Origin: Altererythrobacter sp. C41
GTDB taxonomy: Bacteria; Pseudomonadota; Alphaproteobacteria; Sphingomonadales; Sphingomonadaceae
Assembly: GCF_016803135.1 (NCBI RefSeq)
Contig: NZ_JAEVFE010000003.1
Coordinates: 186,001 to 250,000, forward strand
Direction of reading: 5' to 3'
DNA length: 64,000 nt
The translations under genes and the position numbers were made by a program. The notes below the pieces were generated by a model, which was given only the letters and a program-made list of their open reading frames with translations, did no database searches and was not told the origin of the DNA. Below are positions 1-6,535 of this stretch, one piece after another; position 1 is the first letter of the stretch; every line of letters begins with the position of its first letter.

Positions 1-561
1 ACGCCCGCGACCCCGGCGCCTCGCGTGCCGCAAACGCGGCCTCCGGTCGCGGTAGCGCCGCCGCAGGGCCGGGTGCCGACGCCGATCCCGCAGGCGAGCG
101 TTCCGCCCTCCGTGGCCGCCGCCGAGGCGGCGATCGTCGAGGCGAGCCGCGTAACGGGCACGGCGAGTCCGGCCCAGGCAGGCGCCGACTATGCACGGCC
201 GGCGGCGGTGGCCACTGCCACCCCGCAGCCGAAGCCAATGCCGACGCCCACCCCGAAGCCTGCACCAGAACCGAAGGGCACCGCATCGCCGCCGCCGCCG
301 CCCGCTGCGGCTGCGGAGCCCTCTCCGTCGTCGGACGGGCCCTGGCGGGTTCAGCTCGGCGCCTTCTCGGTGGCGGGCAACGCGGACCGGTTGTGGCGCG
401 ACGTGGCGGGTCTGGCACCGCTCTCCGGGAAAGAGAAGCTCCTCGTGCGCTCCGGCAAGCTGACGAAGCTGCAGGCCGGCGGTTTCGCGACGCGTGGGGC
501 CGCACAGGCGGCCTGCGACAAGCTGAAGGCCGCGGGCAGAGCCTGTCTCGTCACGCGCTAG
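1..561 (+). CDS. SPOR-domain protein, C-terminal part (5' end outside window)
   Basis: The frame is open to the left edge, so the N-terminus and the main functional domain are missing; an in-frame GTG at 25 has no special claim to be the start. What is visible is about 115 residues of Pro/Ala-rich, low-complexity linker followed by a C-terminal domain of about 70 residues starting at PWRVQLGAF, which matches the SPOR fold. SPOR domains bind denuded peptidoglycan glycan strands and target proteins to the division septum. The linker suggests a periplasmic or secreted protein; candidates are RlpA, a D,D-carboxypeptidase or a TPR-SPOR protein, and the visible part cannot decide. It is followed by a gene on the same strand. 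Confidence 0.85.
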   Translation, partial: TPATPAPRVPQTRPPVAVAPPQGRVPTPIPQASVPPSVAAAEAAIVEASRVTGTASPAQAGADYARPAAVATATPQPKPMPTPTPKPAPEPKGTASPPPPPAAAAEPSPSSDGPWRVQLGAFSVAGNADRLWRDVAGLAPLSGKEKLLVRSGKLTKLQAGGFATRGAAQAACDKLKAAGRACLVTR

Positions 562-636
562 CTCCAGCGCACTGCAGGGTTTCCTGCGCGCCAACGAATG
601 CTAACACTCTCGCTGATTGAAGGCAGGGAGGGGCCG

Positions 637-1926
637 TTGGCGCGCAATCCGGACGATCCGCAGTGGCACAATACGCCCGACCAGCCGCAACCTCTGCCTG
701 CGGCCGGCACGGAGCGGATCGAAAGCCTCGATTTCATCCGCGGCATCGCCGTCATGGGTATCGTGCTCGCCAATATCGTGATCTTCGGCCAGCCGATCAC
801 CGCGGTCATGTGGCCGGGTGGATTCATCGGGCCGGACAACGATCCCGGCGGATGGCTCTGGATCGCGCAGTTCGTTCTGATCGACGGCAAGATGCGCGGC
901 CTGTTTACCCTGCTGTTCGGCGCGGGAGTCATGCTGTTCATGGAAAAGGCCTGGGCGCGGGGCGCGACCGGCTGGCTCCAGGCGCGGCGGCTCGGCTGGC
1001 TGCTCGTATTCGGCCTGCTGCACTATTTCCTGCTGTGGCAGGGGGACATACTTACGCTCTATGCGCTCTGCGGGCTGATCGTGCTCGCCTGCGTCCGATG
1101 GGACGTGCAGACCAAGGTCGTCGCCGCGCTGGTGGTCTATGTCGCCGGTGCGCTGCTGTGGACGGCGCTGTTCTATTATTTCTACCTCATCGCCGAGACT
1201 CCGCTCGGCGAAAACCCGATGCTCGCCGAGGCGCATGCCGAGATTCTGGCGGCGAAAAGCGTGCCCGTTGCGGACGCGGCTGCCGAGACCGCGCTCATGC
1301 GGGATGGAAGCTGGCTCGCCAACGTCGCACACCGGCTGGGCGAGCACCGCTTCGGCTGGCTGACGGTGCTGTGGCAGGTCGCTTGGGAGACCGTGCCGCT
1401 GATGCTGCTCGGCATGGCGCTCTATCGCGCAGGCCTGTTCGACGGTCGGATGGATCCGCGCAAGCAGCGGCGCTGGGGCTGGGGCGGCCTGCTCGGTGGG
1501 GCGATCGCCACGCTGCTGCTCGCGCTATGGGTCCAGGCGAAAGGATTCACGTACTTCACCACGCTCTACGCCTTCCTCGGCCCCTCGATGCTGACGCGCC
1601 TGCCGATGATCCTCGGACTTGCAGCGCTGCTCGCCATGTGGGCGCCCAAGGCCACGGGGTGGCTGGGGCAGCGAACGGTGGCGGCAGGGCGAATGGCGTT
1701 CTCGAACTATCTCGGCACTTCGTTCGTCATGCTGTTCGTCTTCTCCGGCTGGGGGCTCGATCTGTTCGGACGGCTTGGCCGTCCGCAGCTTTACCTGGTC
1801 GCGCTGTTGAGCTGGGTCATAATGCTCGCCTGGTCCAAGCCATGGCTTGCACGCTTCCGCTATGGACCGCTCGAATGGCTGTGGCGCTGTCTTACGTATG
1901 GACGCCTGTTTCCGCTCCGGCGCTGA
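637..1926 (+). CDS. DUF418 family inner-membrane protein (YeiB-like)
   Basis: Multi-spanning membrane protein of the DUF418/YeiB type; members are proposed transporters but the substrate is unknown. The family hallmark RIESLDFIRGIAVMGIVLAN lies near the N-terminus, followed by several hydrophobic segments and the C-terminal DUF418 region, including the SNYL stretch near AGRMAFSNYLGTS and a closing GPLEWLWR motif. Total length of about 430 residues is normal. I chose TTG at 637 because AGGGAGG lies five bases upstream; an in-frame ATG at 598 would add 13 residues but has no Shine-Dalgarno sequence. The role is unassigned; it may be cotranscribed with the upstream SPOR gene (gap 36-76 bp). Confidence 0.9.
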   Translation: MARNPDDPQWHNTPDQPQPLPAAGTERIESLDFIRGIAVMGIVLANIVIFGQPITAVMWPGGFIGPDNDPGGWLWIAQFVLIDGKMRGLFTLLFGAGVMLFMEKAWARGATGWLQARRLGWLLVFGLLHYFLLWQGDILTLYALCGLIVLACVRWDVQTKVVAALVVYVAGALLWTALFYYFYLIAETPLGENPMLAEAHAEILAAKSVPVADAAAETALMRDGSWLANVAHRLGEHRFGWLTVLWQVAWETVPLMLLGMALYRAGLFDGRMDPRKQRRWGWGGLLGGAIATLLLALWVQAKGFTYFTTLYAFLGPSMLTRLPMILGLAALLAMWAPKATGWLGQRTVAAGRMAFSNYLGTSFVMLFVFSGWGLDLFGRLGRPQLYLVALLSWVIMLAWSKPWLARFRYGPLEWLWRCLTYGRLFPLRR

Positions 1927-1939
1927 TAGGGGTTGATAT

Positions 1940-1954
1940 TGCGAACGGTTCGCA
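1940..1954. promoter_or_regulatory. Palindromic iron-box-like operator upstream of bfd
   Basis: TGCGAA-CGG-TTCGCA is a perfect 6+6 inverted repeat about 37 bp before the bfd start. A second, looser TGCGA/TCGCA pair follows around 1968-1982. The form resembles Fur/Irr-type boxes of alphaproteobacteria, and position before an iron-storage operon fits, but the regulator is inferred. Confidence 0.45.
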
Positions 1955-1990
1955 TAAATTGACGCCTGCGAATCGATCGCAGGAGCCGCA

Positions 1991-2182
1991 ATGTATATCT
2001 GTATCTGCAATGCCATCAGGGAATGCGACCTGCGCCGCGCCGCGCGTTGCTGCCCGGGCGATGCGGAGGCGGTTTACGCGGCCATGGGCAAGCGCCCCAA
2101 CTGCCGCCAGTGCCTCGAAGAAGCCGACGAGATCCTGTTCGAGGAGCGCGAGGGCGCGCTTCTGCCCGCCCGCGCAGCCTGA
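1991..2182 (+). CDS. bfd: Bacterioferritin-associated ferredoxin, BFD-like [2Fe-2S]
   Basis: A 63-residue protein of the BFD-like family. It shows the four cysteines expected for a [2Fe-2S] cluster: CxC near the N-terminus (MYICICNAIRE) and a CxxC in PNCRQCLEEA. In characterised systems Bfd binds bacterioferritin and passes electrons to the heme, reducing core iron so that it can be released to the cytoplasm. The neighbour 135 bp downstream is bfr, giving the classical bfd-bfr order. A palindromic iron-box-like site lies upstream and a strong terminator-like hairpin separates it from bfr, so the two genes may not be expressed at equal levels. A run of adjacent cysteines (RCCPGD) in the middle is additional to the ligands. 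Confidence 0.93.
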   Translation: MYICICNAIRECDLRRAARCCPGDAEAVYAAMGKRPNCRQCLEEADEILFEEREGALLPARAA

Positions 2183-2217
2183 TTTCGATCTCCTCCAGGC
2201 TAACGCAAATCGCTCGC

Positions 2218-2242
2218 AAATGGCGGAATTCCGCCATTTTTT
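2218..2242 (+). terminator. Intrinsic terminator between bfd and bfr
   Basis: AAATGGCGGAA/TTCCGCCATTT is a perfect 11+11 palindrome followed by further T residues. It has the composition of a rho-independent terminator and lies 36 bp after the bfd stop. Because bfr follows on the same strand 76 bp later, it either ends the bfd transcript or attenuates read-through. Confidence 0.75.
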
Positions 2243-2317
2243 CGCCCTCCGACCCTTGCCAGCATGGCGATCGGGGCGCATATTCGCGCGCATATTCCCG
2301 AGCCATGGAGACGCCCC

Positions 2318-2803
2318 GTGAAAGGCGACGCGACAGTCATCGAGTTCCTCAACAAGGCGCTCACCAACGAACTCACCGCCATCAACCAGTACTGGCTGCA
2401 CTACCGTGTGCTGAAGGACTGGGGCGTCGACCGGCTGGCCGAATACGAACGGCACGAATCGATCGACGAGATGAAGCATGCCGACGTTCTGGCGGAGCGG
2501 ATTCTGTTCCTCGACGGGCTTCCCAATTTCCAGGCGATCCACAAGCTCAAGGTGGGCGAAACGGTCGAGGAGATCCTCAAGGCCGACCTCGCGATGGAAC
2601 AGGAGGCGATCCCGCTCCTGCGCGATGCCATCGAGCATTGCGAAACCGTCCGCGACTACGTCAGCCGCGAAATCTTCGAGCGGATTCTGGAGAGCGAGGA
2701 GGGGCACGTCGACTTCCTCGAGACCCAGTTCGACATGATCGCGCGGATGGGCCTGCAGAACTACGTCCAGTTGCAGAGCAAGCCGGCCGAGGAAGGGGAC
2801 TAG
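2318..2803 (+). CDS. bfr: Bacterioferritin
   Basis: A 161-residue bacterioferritin, the subunit of the 24-mer heme-containing iron store. The start is GTG at 2318, preceded by GGAG seven bases upstream, and gives the conserved N-terminus (M)KGDATVIEFLN. An upstream ATG at 2264 would add 18 residues that match nothing. Counting from this start, the di-iron ferroxidase ligands E18, E51, H54 and E94 are in register, as is the heme ligand M52 in ESIDEMKHAD; the EEGHVDFLE motif supplies the remaining ligands. Length and C-terminus (GLQNYVQLQ) are standard. It is paired with bfd upstream. Expression may depend on its own promoter, because a hairpin terminator precedes it. Confidence 0.97.
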   Translation: MKGDATVIEFLNKALTNELTAINQYWLHYRVLKDWGVDRLAEYERHESIDEMKHADVLAERILFLDGLPNFQAIHKLKVGETVEEILKADLAMEQEAIPLLRDAIEHCETVRDYVSREIFERILESEEGHVDFLETQFDMIARMGLQNYVQLQSKPAEEGD

Positions 2804-2834
2804 GGGGCGGCTCCGCGCCGAGCCGGCAGCCCGC

Positions 2835-2914
2835 GTCACCCCAGCAGAGGGCGGGGTGGTGCTCCTCGTGCTTTCCTACATGCAGCCATCGGTCCCAGCT
2901 TTCGCTGGGGTGAC
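2835..2914. repeat. Family A palindromic intergenic repeat, degenerate left arm
   Basis: The right arm CCCAGCTTTCGCTGGGGTGA is the conserved arm seen again at 44.8, 46.5 and 47.4 kb. The left arm begins GTCACCCCAGC but has lost its internal symmetry. The element fills the gap between convergent bfr and the DUF2721 gene. Confidence 0.8.
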
Positions 2915-2939
2915 GGCGGAAGGAGGGGGCTGCTAGCTG

Positions 2940-3434
2940 CTAGCCTTCGTCCCGGTCCTGGTCGAACGCCCGCGCGCCGCGCACTGCGAGGCGGGTTTCG
3001 CGGAGGAAGAAGCCGAGGCCGGTCAGGAGCAGCAGCATCGTCAGGATCCAGGCGATGGCGATCAGGGTGCCGATCTGCGGGCGGATGAAGGCGCTGACGA
3101 ACAGCAGCACGATCACCACGCTGATCACTGCGGCCGAGGCGGTGCTGAACGCCATCGCCTTTTGCACGTGTCTCCGCCGCTGCTCCAGCCACGGCAGTTC
3201 GCGCACTTCGTGATCGCCCGCCTCCTCGTCCTCGACGCGGCGATGGATTCGCTCGATGCGCTGGGCGACCCAGATCATCCGGCTCATCATCACGTTCATG
3301 ATCGCGCCGATGCCGCCGAGAAGGAATGCGGGTGCGAGGGAGAGCTGCACCATCTGCTGCACCCGCGGCGTGCTCGCAGTGCGCTCCAGCATCTCGAGGG
3401 CGAGACTGGCGCTGGAAGAGAGCAGATCGAGCAT
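2940..3434 (-). CDS. DUF2721 family membrane protein
   Basis: A 164-residue predicted inner-membrane protein of the DUF2721 type. It has a hydrophobic N-terminal segment (LAPAFLLGGIGAIMNVMMS), a charged middle part rich in RIERIHRR and acidic residues, and two further transmembrane segments near the C-terminus (VISVVIVLLFVSAFI and LIAIAWILTMLLLLTGLGFF). The ATG overlaps the TGA of der by one base in a TGATG arrangement, so translation is probably coupled to der. No biochemical role is known for the family. Longer in-frame extension upstream is only der read in another frame. Confidence 0.85.
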   Translation of the reverse strand: MLDLLSSSASLALEMLERTASTPRVQQMVQLSLAPAFLLGGIGAIMNVMMSRMIWVAQRIERIHRRVEDEEAGDHEVRELPWLEQRRRHVQKAMAFSTASAAVISVVIVLLFVSAFIRPQIGTLIAIAWILTMLLLLTGLGFFLRETRLAVRGARAFDQDRDEG

Positions 3435-4819
3435 CAGTCTCTCTTGTAGGGATTCTTCGGGCTCTTGAGAACGACCCGCACGGGCACCGCTTCGAAGCCG
3501 AGTTCGCGGCGGATGCTGTTGACGAGATAGCGCTCGTAGCTCTTGGGCAGCATGTCGAGCCGCGTACCGAACACGACGAAGCGCGGCGGGCGAGTGCTCG
3601 ACTGGGTGATGTAGCGCAGCTTGATCCGCTTGCCCCCCGGTGCGGGCGGCGGATTGGCCTCCAGCGCGTCGTCGAACCAGCGGTTGAGCGCGGCCGTCGG
3701 GACGCGCTTCGACCAGCTCTCGCGGATTTCGAACGCCGCGCCGAGCATCGTGTCCAGGCCCTTGCCGGTTCGGGCGCTGACCGCGAGCAGCGGCAGCCCG
3801 CGGACCTGTGCGAGCCCTTCGTTGAGCGCCTCGCGGATGCCGTTGAAGAGGGACGAGGCGTTCTCCGCCACATCCCACTTGTTGATCGCGACGATCAGGG
3901 CGCGGCCTTCCTGCAGCACCATGTCCGCGATCTTGAGGTCCTGATGCTCTAGTCCCTTGGTCGCATCGAGCAGCAGGACCACGACTTCGGCGAAGTCGAC
4001 CGCTCGCCGCGCATCGGCCACGCTCAGCTTCTCGAGCTTCTCGGTCACGCGCGCCTTCTTGCGCATGCCGGCGGTGTCGATCAGGCGGACGTCGCGCGCC
4101 TCGCCGCTGGCGGGATCGGTCCAGTTCCAGTCGATCGCGATCGAATCACGCGTGATGCCCGCCTCCGGCCCGGTGAGCAGGCGATCTTCGCCGAGCAGGC
4201 GGTTGATCAGCGTCGACTTGCCGGCGTTGGGTCGGCCGACGATCGCGAGTTTGAGCGGACCAAGCGGTGCTTCCTCGTCGCTCTCGATCGCTTCTGCCGT
4301 CTCGCCACGCTCGGCCTTCTCGCCGATGATCGGCCAGAGCGCGCCAAACAGGTCGGCGACCCCTTCGCCATGCTCGGCCGAAAGCGCGACGGGTTCGCCG
4401 AAACCGAGCGACCATGCCTCTATCGCCCCCGCTTCGCCGGCGGCCCCTTCGGCCTTGTTGGCGACGGGCACCACGGGCACCGTTTGGCTGCGCAGCCAGC
4501 GCGCGATTTCCTCGTCGAGGGGGGTGAGCCCGGCGCGGGCGTCGATCACGAACAGCGCGGCATCGGCACCTTCGAGGCTGACCTCGGTTTGCCGGCGCAT
4601 CCGGCCGGGCAGAGTGTGGGGATCGTCGTCCTCCCACCCGGCAGTGTCGACCACCGTGAAATCGAGCCCCGCGATGGTCGCATCGCCGAAACGCCGGTCG
4701 CGCGTCACCCCCGGCTGATCGTCGACCAACGCCAGCCGCTTGCCCACCAGCCGGTTGAACAGCGTGGACTTGCCGACGTTGGGGCGGCCGATGATGATGA
4801 CTTGCGGCTTCTTGACCAT
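3434..4819 (-). CDS. der: Ribosome biogenesis GTPase Der (EngA)
   Basis: Essential double GTPase acting in maturation of the 50S subunit. Two G domains are visible, each with its P-loop: GRPNVGKST at residues 10-18 and GRPNAGKST at about 190-198. Each has a DTAG switch II motif and the second has NKWD. The first domain reads NKAE where NKxD is the textbook form, a variant common in this family. The C-terminal KH-like domain follows and ends PKNPYKRD. I chose the ATG at 4819 because it gives the usual MVKKPQVIIIGRPNVG start and 461 residues; an ATG at 4882 would add 21 atypical residues. It is the first gene of a two-gene unit with DUF2721. Confidence 0.97.
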   Translation of the reverse strand: MVKKPQVIIIGRPNVGKSTLFNRLVGKRLALVDDQPGVTRDRRFGDATIAGLDFTVVDTAGWEDDDPHTLPGRMRRQTEVSLEGADAALFVIDARAGLTPLDEEIARWLRSQTVPVVPVANKAEGAAGEAGAIEAWSLGFGEPVALSAEHGEGVADLFGALWPIIGEKAERGETAEAIESDEEAPLGPLKLAIVGRPNAGKSTLINRLLGEDRLLTGPEAGITRDSIAIDWNWTDPASGEARDVRLIDTAGMRKKARVTEKLEKLSVADARRAVDFAEVVVLLLDATKGLEHQDLKIADMVLQEGRALIVAINKWDVAENASSLFNGIREALNEGLAQVRGLPLLAVSARTGKGLDTMLGAAFEIRESWSKRVPTAALNRWFDDALEANPPPAPGGKRIKLRYITQSSTRPPRFVVFGTRLDMLPKSYERYLVNSIRRELGFEAVPVRVVLKSPKNPYKRD

Positions 4820-4883
4820 TGCGGCTGCGCAGGTGGAGCCTATTGCGGCGCTTGGCAAGCGCGCTCGGCTCACCGAGCCCAAA

Positions 4884-4901
4884 GGTTAAGATCCGTTAAC
4901 C
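4884..4901. promoter_or_regulatory. GGTTAA-N6-TTAACC palindrome (CtrA-like half sites)
   Basis: A perfect inverted repeat GGTTAA-GATCCG-TTAACC lies between divergent der and the CHAP-domain gene, and another GTTAAC follows about 20 bases downstream. The TTAA half sites recall the CtrA consensus TTAA-N7-TTAA, but the spacing is six rather than seven. Regulator assignment is a guess. Confidence 0.35.
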
Positions 4902-4948
4902 ATAACGGGCAGGCTCGCGTTAACGATGATTCGGCAGCTTCCTGCCGC

Positions 4949-5716
4949 ATGAGGGTGAGCAGCATCTGGATCCTGGCCGCAGCGGGCCTGTGCGCCTTTC
5001 ACGGCCCGGCGCTGGCGGACGCCAGTCCTGGATTCGAACGGCCGGACCGGCACGAATTGCCCGCCTATCTCCAGTGCGTACCCTATGCGCGAGAGCTCTC
5101 GGGTATTCAGATCTACGGCGATGCGCATACCTGGTGGAACCAGGCCGCGGGCCGCTATGAACGGGGCGATGAGCCGCGCGTGGGCGCGGTGATGGCGTTC
5201 GTCCCGCATGGCGGCATGCGGCTCGGCCATGTGGCCATGGTGAGCCGGGTGATCGACAGCCGCACCGTGCTGCTCGACCACGCCAACTGGTCGCCGATCA
5301 ATGGCCGCCGCGGCCAGATCGAGCGCGACGTGAAGGCGGTCGACGTCTCTCTCGCCAACGACTGGAGTCAGGTGCGCGTGTGGTACGGCCCGATCCAGGC
5401 GCTCGGCACCTCGGTCTGGCCGGTCCACGGTTTCATTTACGGCGAGCAGGCCCGTTTCCCCGAAACGCGCCTTGCCGCAGCTCCCCCGTCGCGCGCGGCG
5501 CCATCCCCCCCGGCGCCCGCGCGACTCCATTCCGCCGCGCCCTCGCGCACGTTCCTGAATGCGTTTGCGGGATTAGCGAAGCCTGCCGCGGAGGCTCGCG
5601 GAAATCTCGTTGCGCGCGCGCCCGTGCGGCCGGCCGAGAAGGTCATGCCACAGCGCAAGCCTGCGCCGGCCCCGCGTGATCCGATCGCGGCGGCCGTCGC
5701 CCGCTACGGCAACTGA
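4949..5716 (+). CDS. Secreted CHAP-domain peptidoglycan amidase/endopeptidase
   Basis: A 255-residue protein with an N-terminal signal sequence (MRVSSIWILAAAGLCAFHGPALADA). A CHAP domain of roughly 110 residues follows: the likely nucleophile is the Cys in YLQCVPYARELSG, and the likely His is in RLGHVAMVSRV, with VLLDHANW downstream. CHAP enzymes cleave peptide bonds in peptidoglycan. From about residue 165 the protein becomes Pro/Ala/Arg-rich and probably disordered. The start was chosen for the signal peptide; no strong Shine-Dalgarno sequence is seen. It lies divergent from der, with a TTAA-rich palindrome between them that could link it to cell-cycle control. Confidence 0.88.
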   Translation: MRVSSIWILAAAGLCAFHGPALADASPGFERPDRHELPAYLQCVPYARELSGIQIYGDAHTWWNQAAGRYERGDEPRVGAVMAFVPHGGMRLGHVAMVSRVIDSRTVLLDHANWSPINGRRGQIERDVKAVDVSLANDWSQVRVWYGPIQALGTSVWPVHGFIYGEQARFPETRLAAAPPSRAAPSPPAPARLHSAAPSRTFLNAFAGLAKPAAEARGNLVARAPVRPAEKVMPQRKPAPAPRDPIAAAVARYGN

Positions 5717-5722
5717 GCCGCT

Positions 5723-6004
5723 TCAGGCTTTCGCGACCGGCGCCTCGTCGCCAAGATCCTCGTACCAGGCTTCGACCGGCCCGCTGAGCTTGATCGTCAG
5801 CGGTTGGCCCTTGCGGTCCATCGCCTTGCCCGCCTGTACCCGCACCCAGCCTTCGGAGATCGAGTATTCCTCGATGTCGGTGCGCTGGCGGCCCTTGAAG
5901 CGAATGCCCACGCCGCGCCGGAGCTTCTCGGCGTCGAAGTGTTCGCTGCGCGGATTGACCGAAAGGCGGTCGGGCGGGGTGTCGTTGCTGGTCTCGTCGC
6001 TCAT
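5723..6004 (-). CDS. DUF3297 family protein
   Basis: A 93-residue cytosolic protein matching the DUF3297 family by PPDRLSVNPRSEHFD, RGVGIRFKGRQRTDIEEYSI and SEGWVRVQAGKAMDRKGQPL. The family is short, soluble and widespread in proteobacteria, and I know of no demonstrated function. Nearly the whole length is occupied by the domain, leaving only a short acidic/Ala tail. It converges on the CHAP-domain gene with a gap of six bases. Confidence 0.9.
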   Translation of the reverse strand: MSDETSNDTPPDRLSVNPRSEHFDAEKLRRGVGIRFKGRQRTDIEEYSISEGWVRVQAGKAMDRKGQPLTIKLSGPVEAWYEDLGDEAPVAKA

Positions 6005-6046
6005 GGGAGCGCCCTAGTCCGCCGCTGCGCGCCTCGCAATATTCAA

Positions 6047-6226
6047 TCAATCGGGCGGAGGCGGTGTCTCGATCGGGCTGCGGTCGGGCCTGTCGAAATC
6101 GGGATCGGGTTGTTCGATCTCGTCCGGCTCCTGCATCGGATCCTCCAGCGGGGGGCTATCGGGCGGTGTCTCGGGCGGGGAGCCGGGTTCGATTCTGTCG
6201 GGAGCGGGATCAGGCTGGGTGGCCAT
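6047..6226 (-). CDS. Small Pro/Asp/Glu-rich hypothetical protein
   Basis: A 59-residue reading frame with a good Shine-Dalgarno sequence (GAAGGAA, seven bases before the ATG). The product is almost entirely Pro, Asp, Glu and a few Arg, without hydrophobic segments, and is very acidic. Such composition predicts an unstructured peptide. It lies 42 bp upstream of the DUF3297 gene on the same strand and could be cotranscribed with it. I do not recognise a family. It could be a chance frame in GC-rich DNA, but the ribosome-binding site and spacing argue for a real small gene. Confidence 0.5.
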   Translation of the reverse strand: MATQPDPAPDRIEPGSPPETPPDSPPLEDPMQEPDEIEQPDPDFDRPDRSPIETPPPPD

Positions 6227-6391
6227 GGGGAAGTTCCTTCAAGTGGTGCGTCGTGCGAATCCAACGCCTCGCGCAGCGGCTGCGTTCCGCCGCCGCGCGC
6301 CGCCAATCGCAGCGCTTGCCCTTTTCGGCCCGCCCTTCTAAGGGCGCTCCCCTGTTCGTGTGGGTTTCCCACGCGCGGCTTCGTTCGGGTT

Positions 6392-6476
6392 GCGGGCGTG
6401 GCGGAACTGGTAGACGCGCTGGTTTTAGGTACCAGTATCGAAAGATGTGGGGGTTCGAGTCCCTTCGCCCGCACCA
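6392..6476 (+). tRNA. tRNA-Leu (UAG)
   Basis: An 85-nt gene with 7-bp acceptor stem GCGGGCG/CGCCCGC, encoded CCA end, and the long variable arm of class II tRNAs. The anticodon stem is CTGGT/ACCAG, with loop TTTAGGT, giving anticodon UAG, which reads CUN leucine codons. The T arm GGGGGTTCGAGTCCC is canonical. It lies 59 bp upstream of tig on the same strand. Confidence 0.97.
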
Positions 6477-6535
6477 GTGACCGGCCCCGATGCCCTTCGA
6501 TAAATCGTGATTTTGAAAAGGCTTAAGTTCGCACC

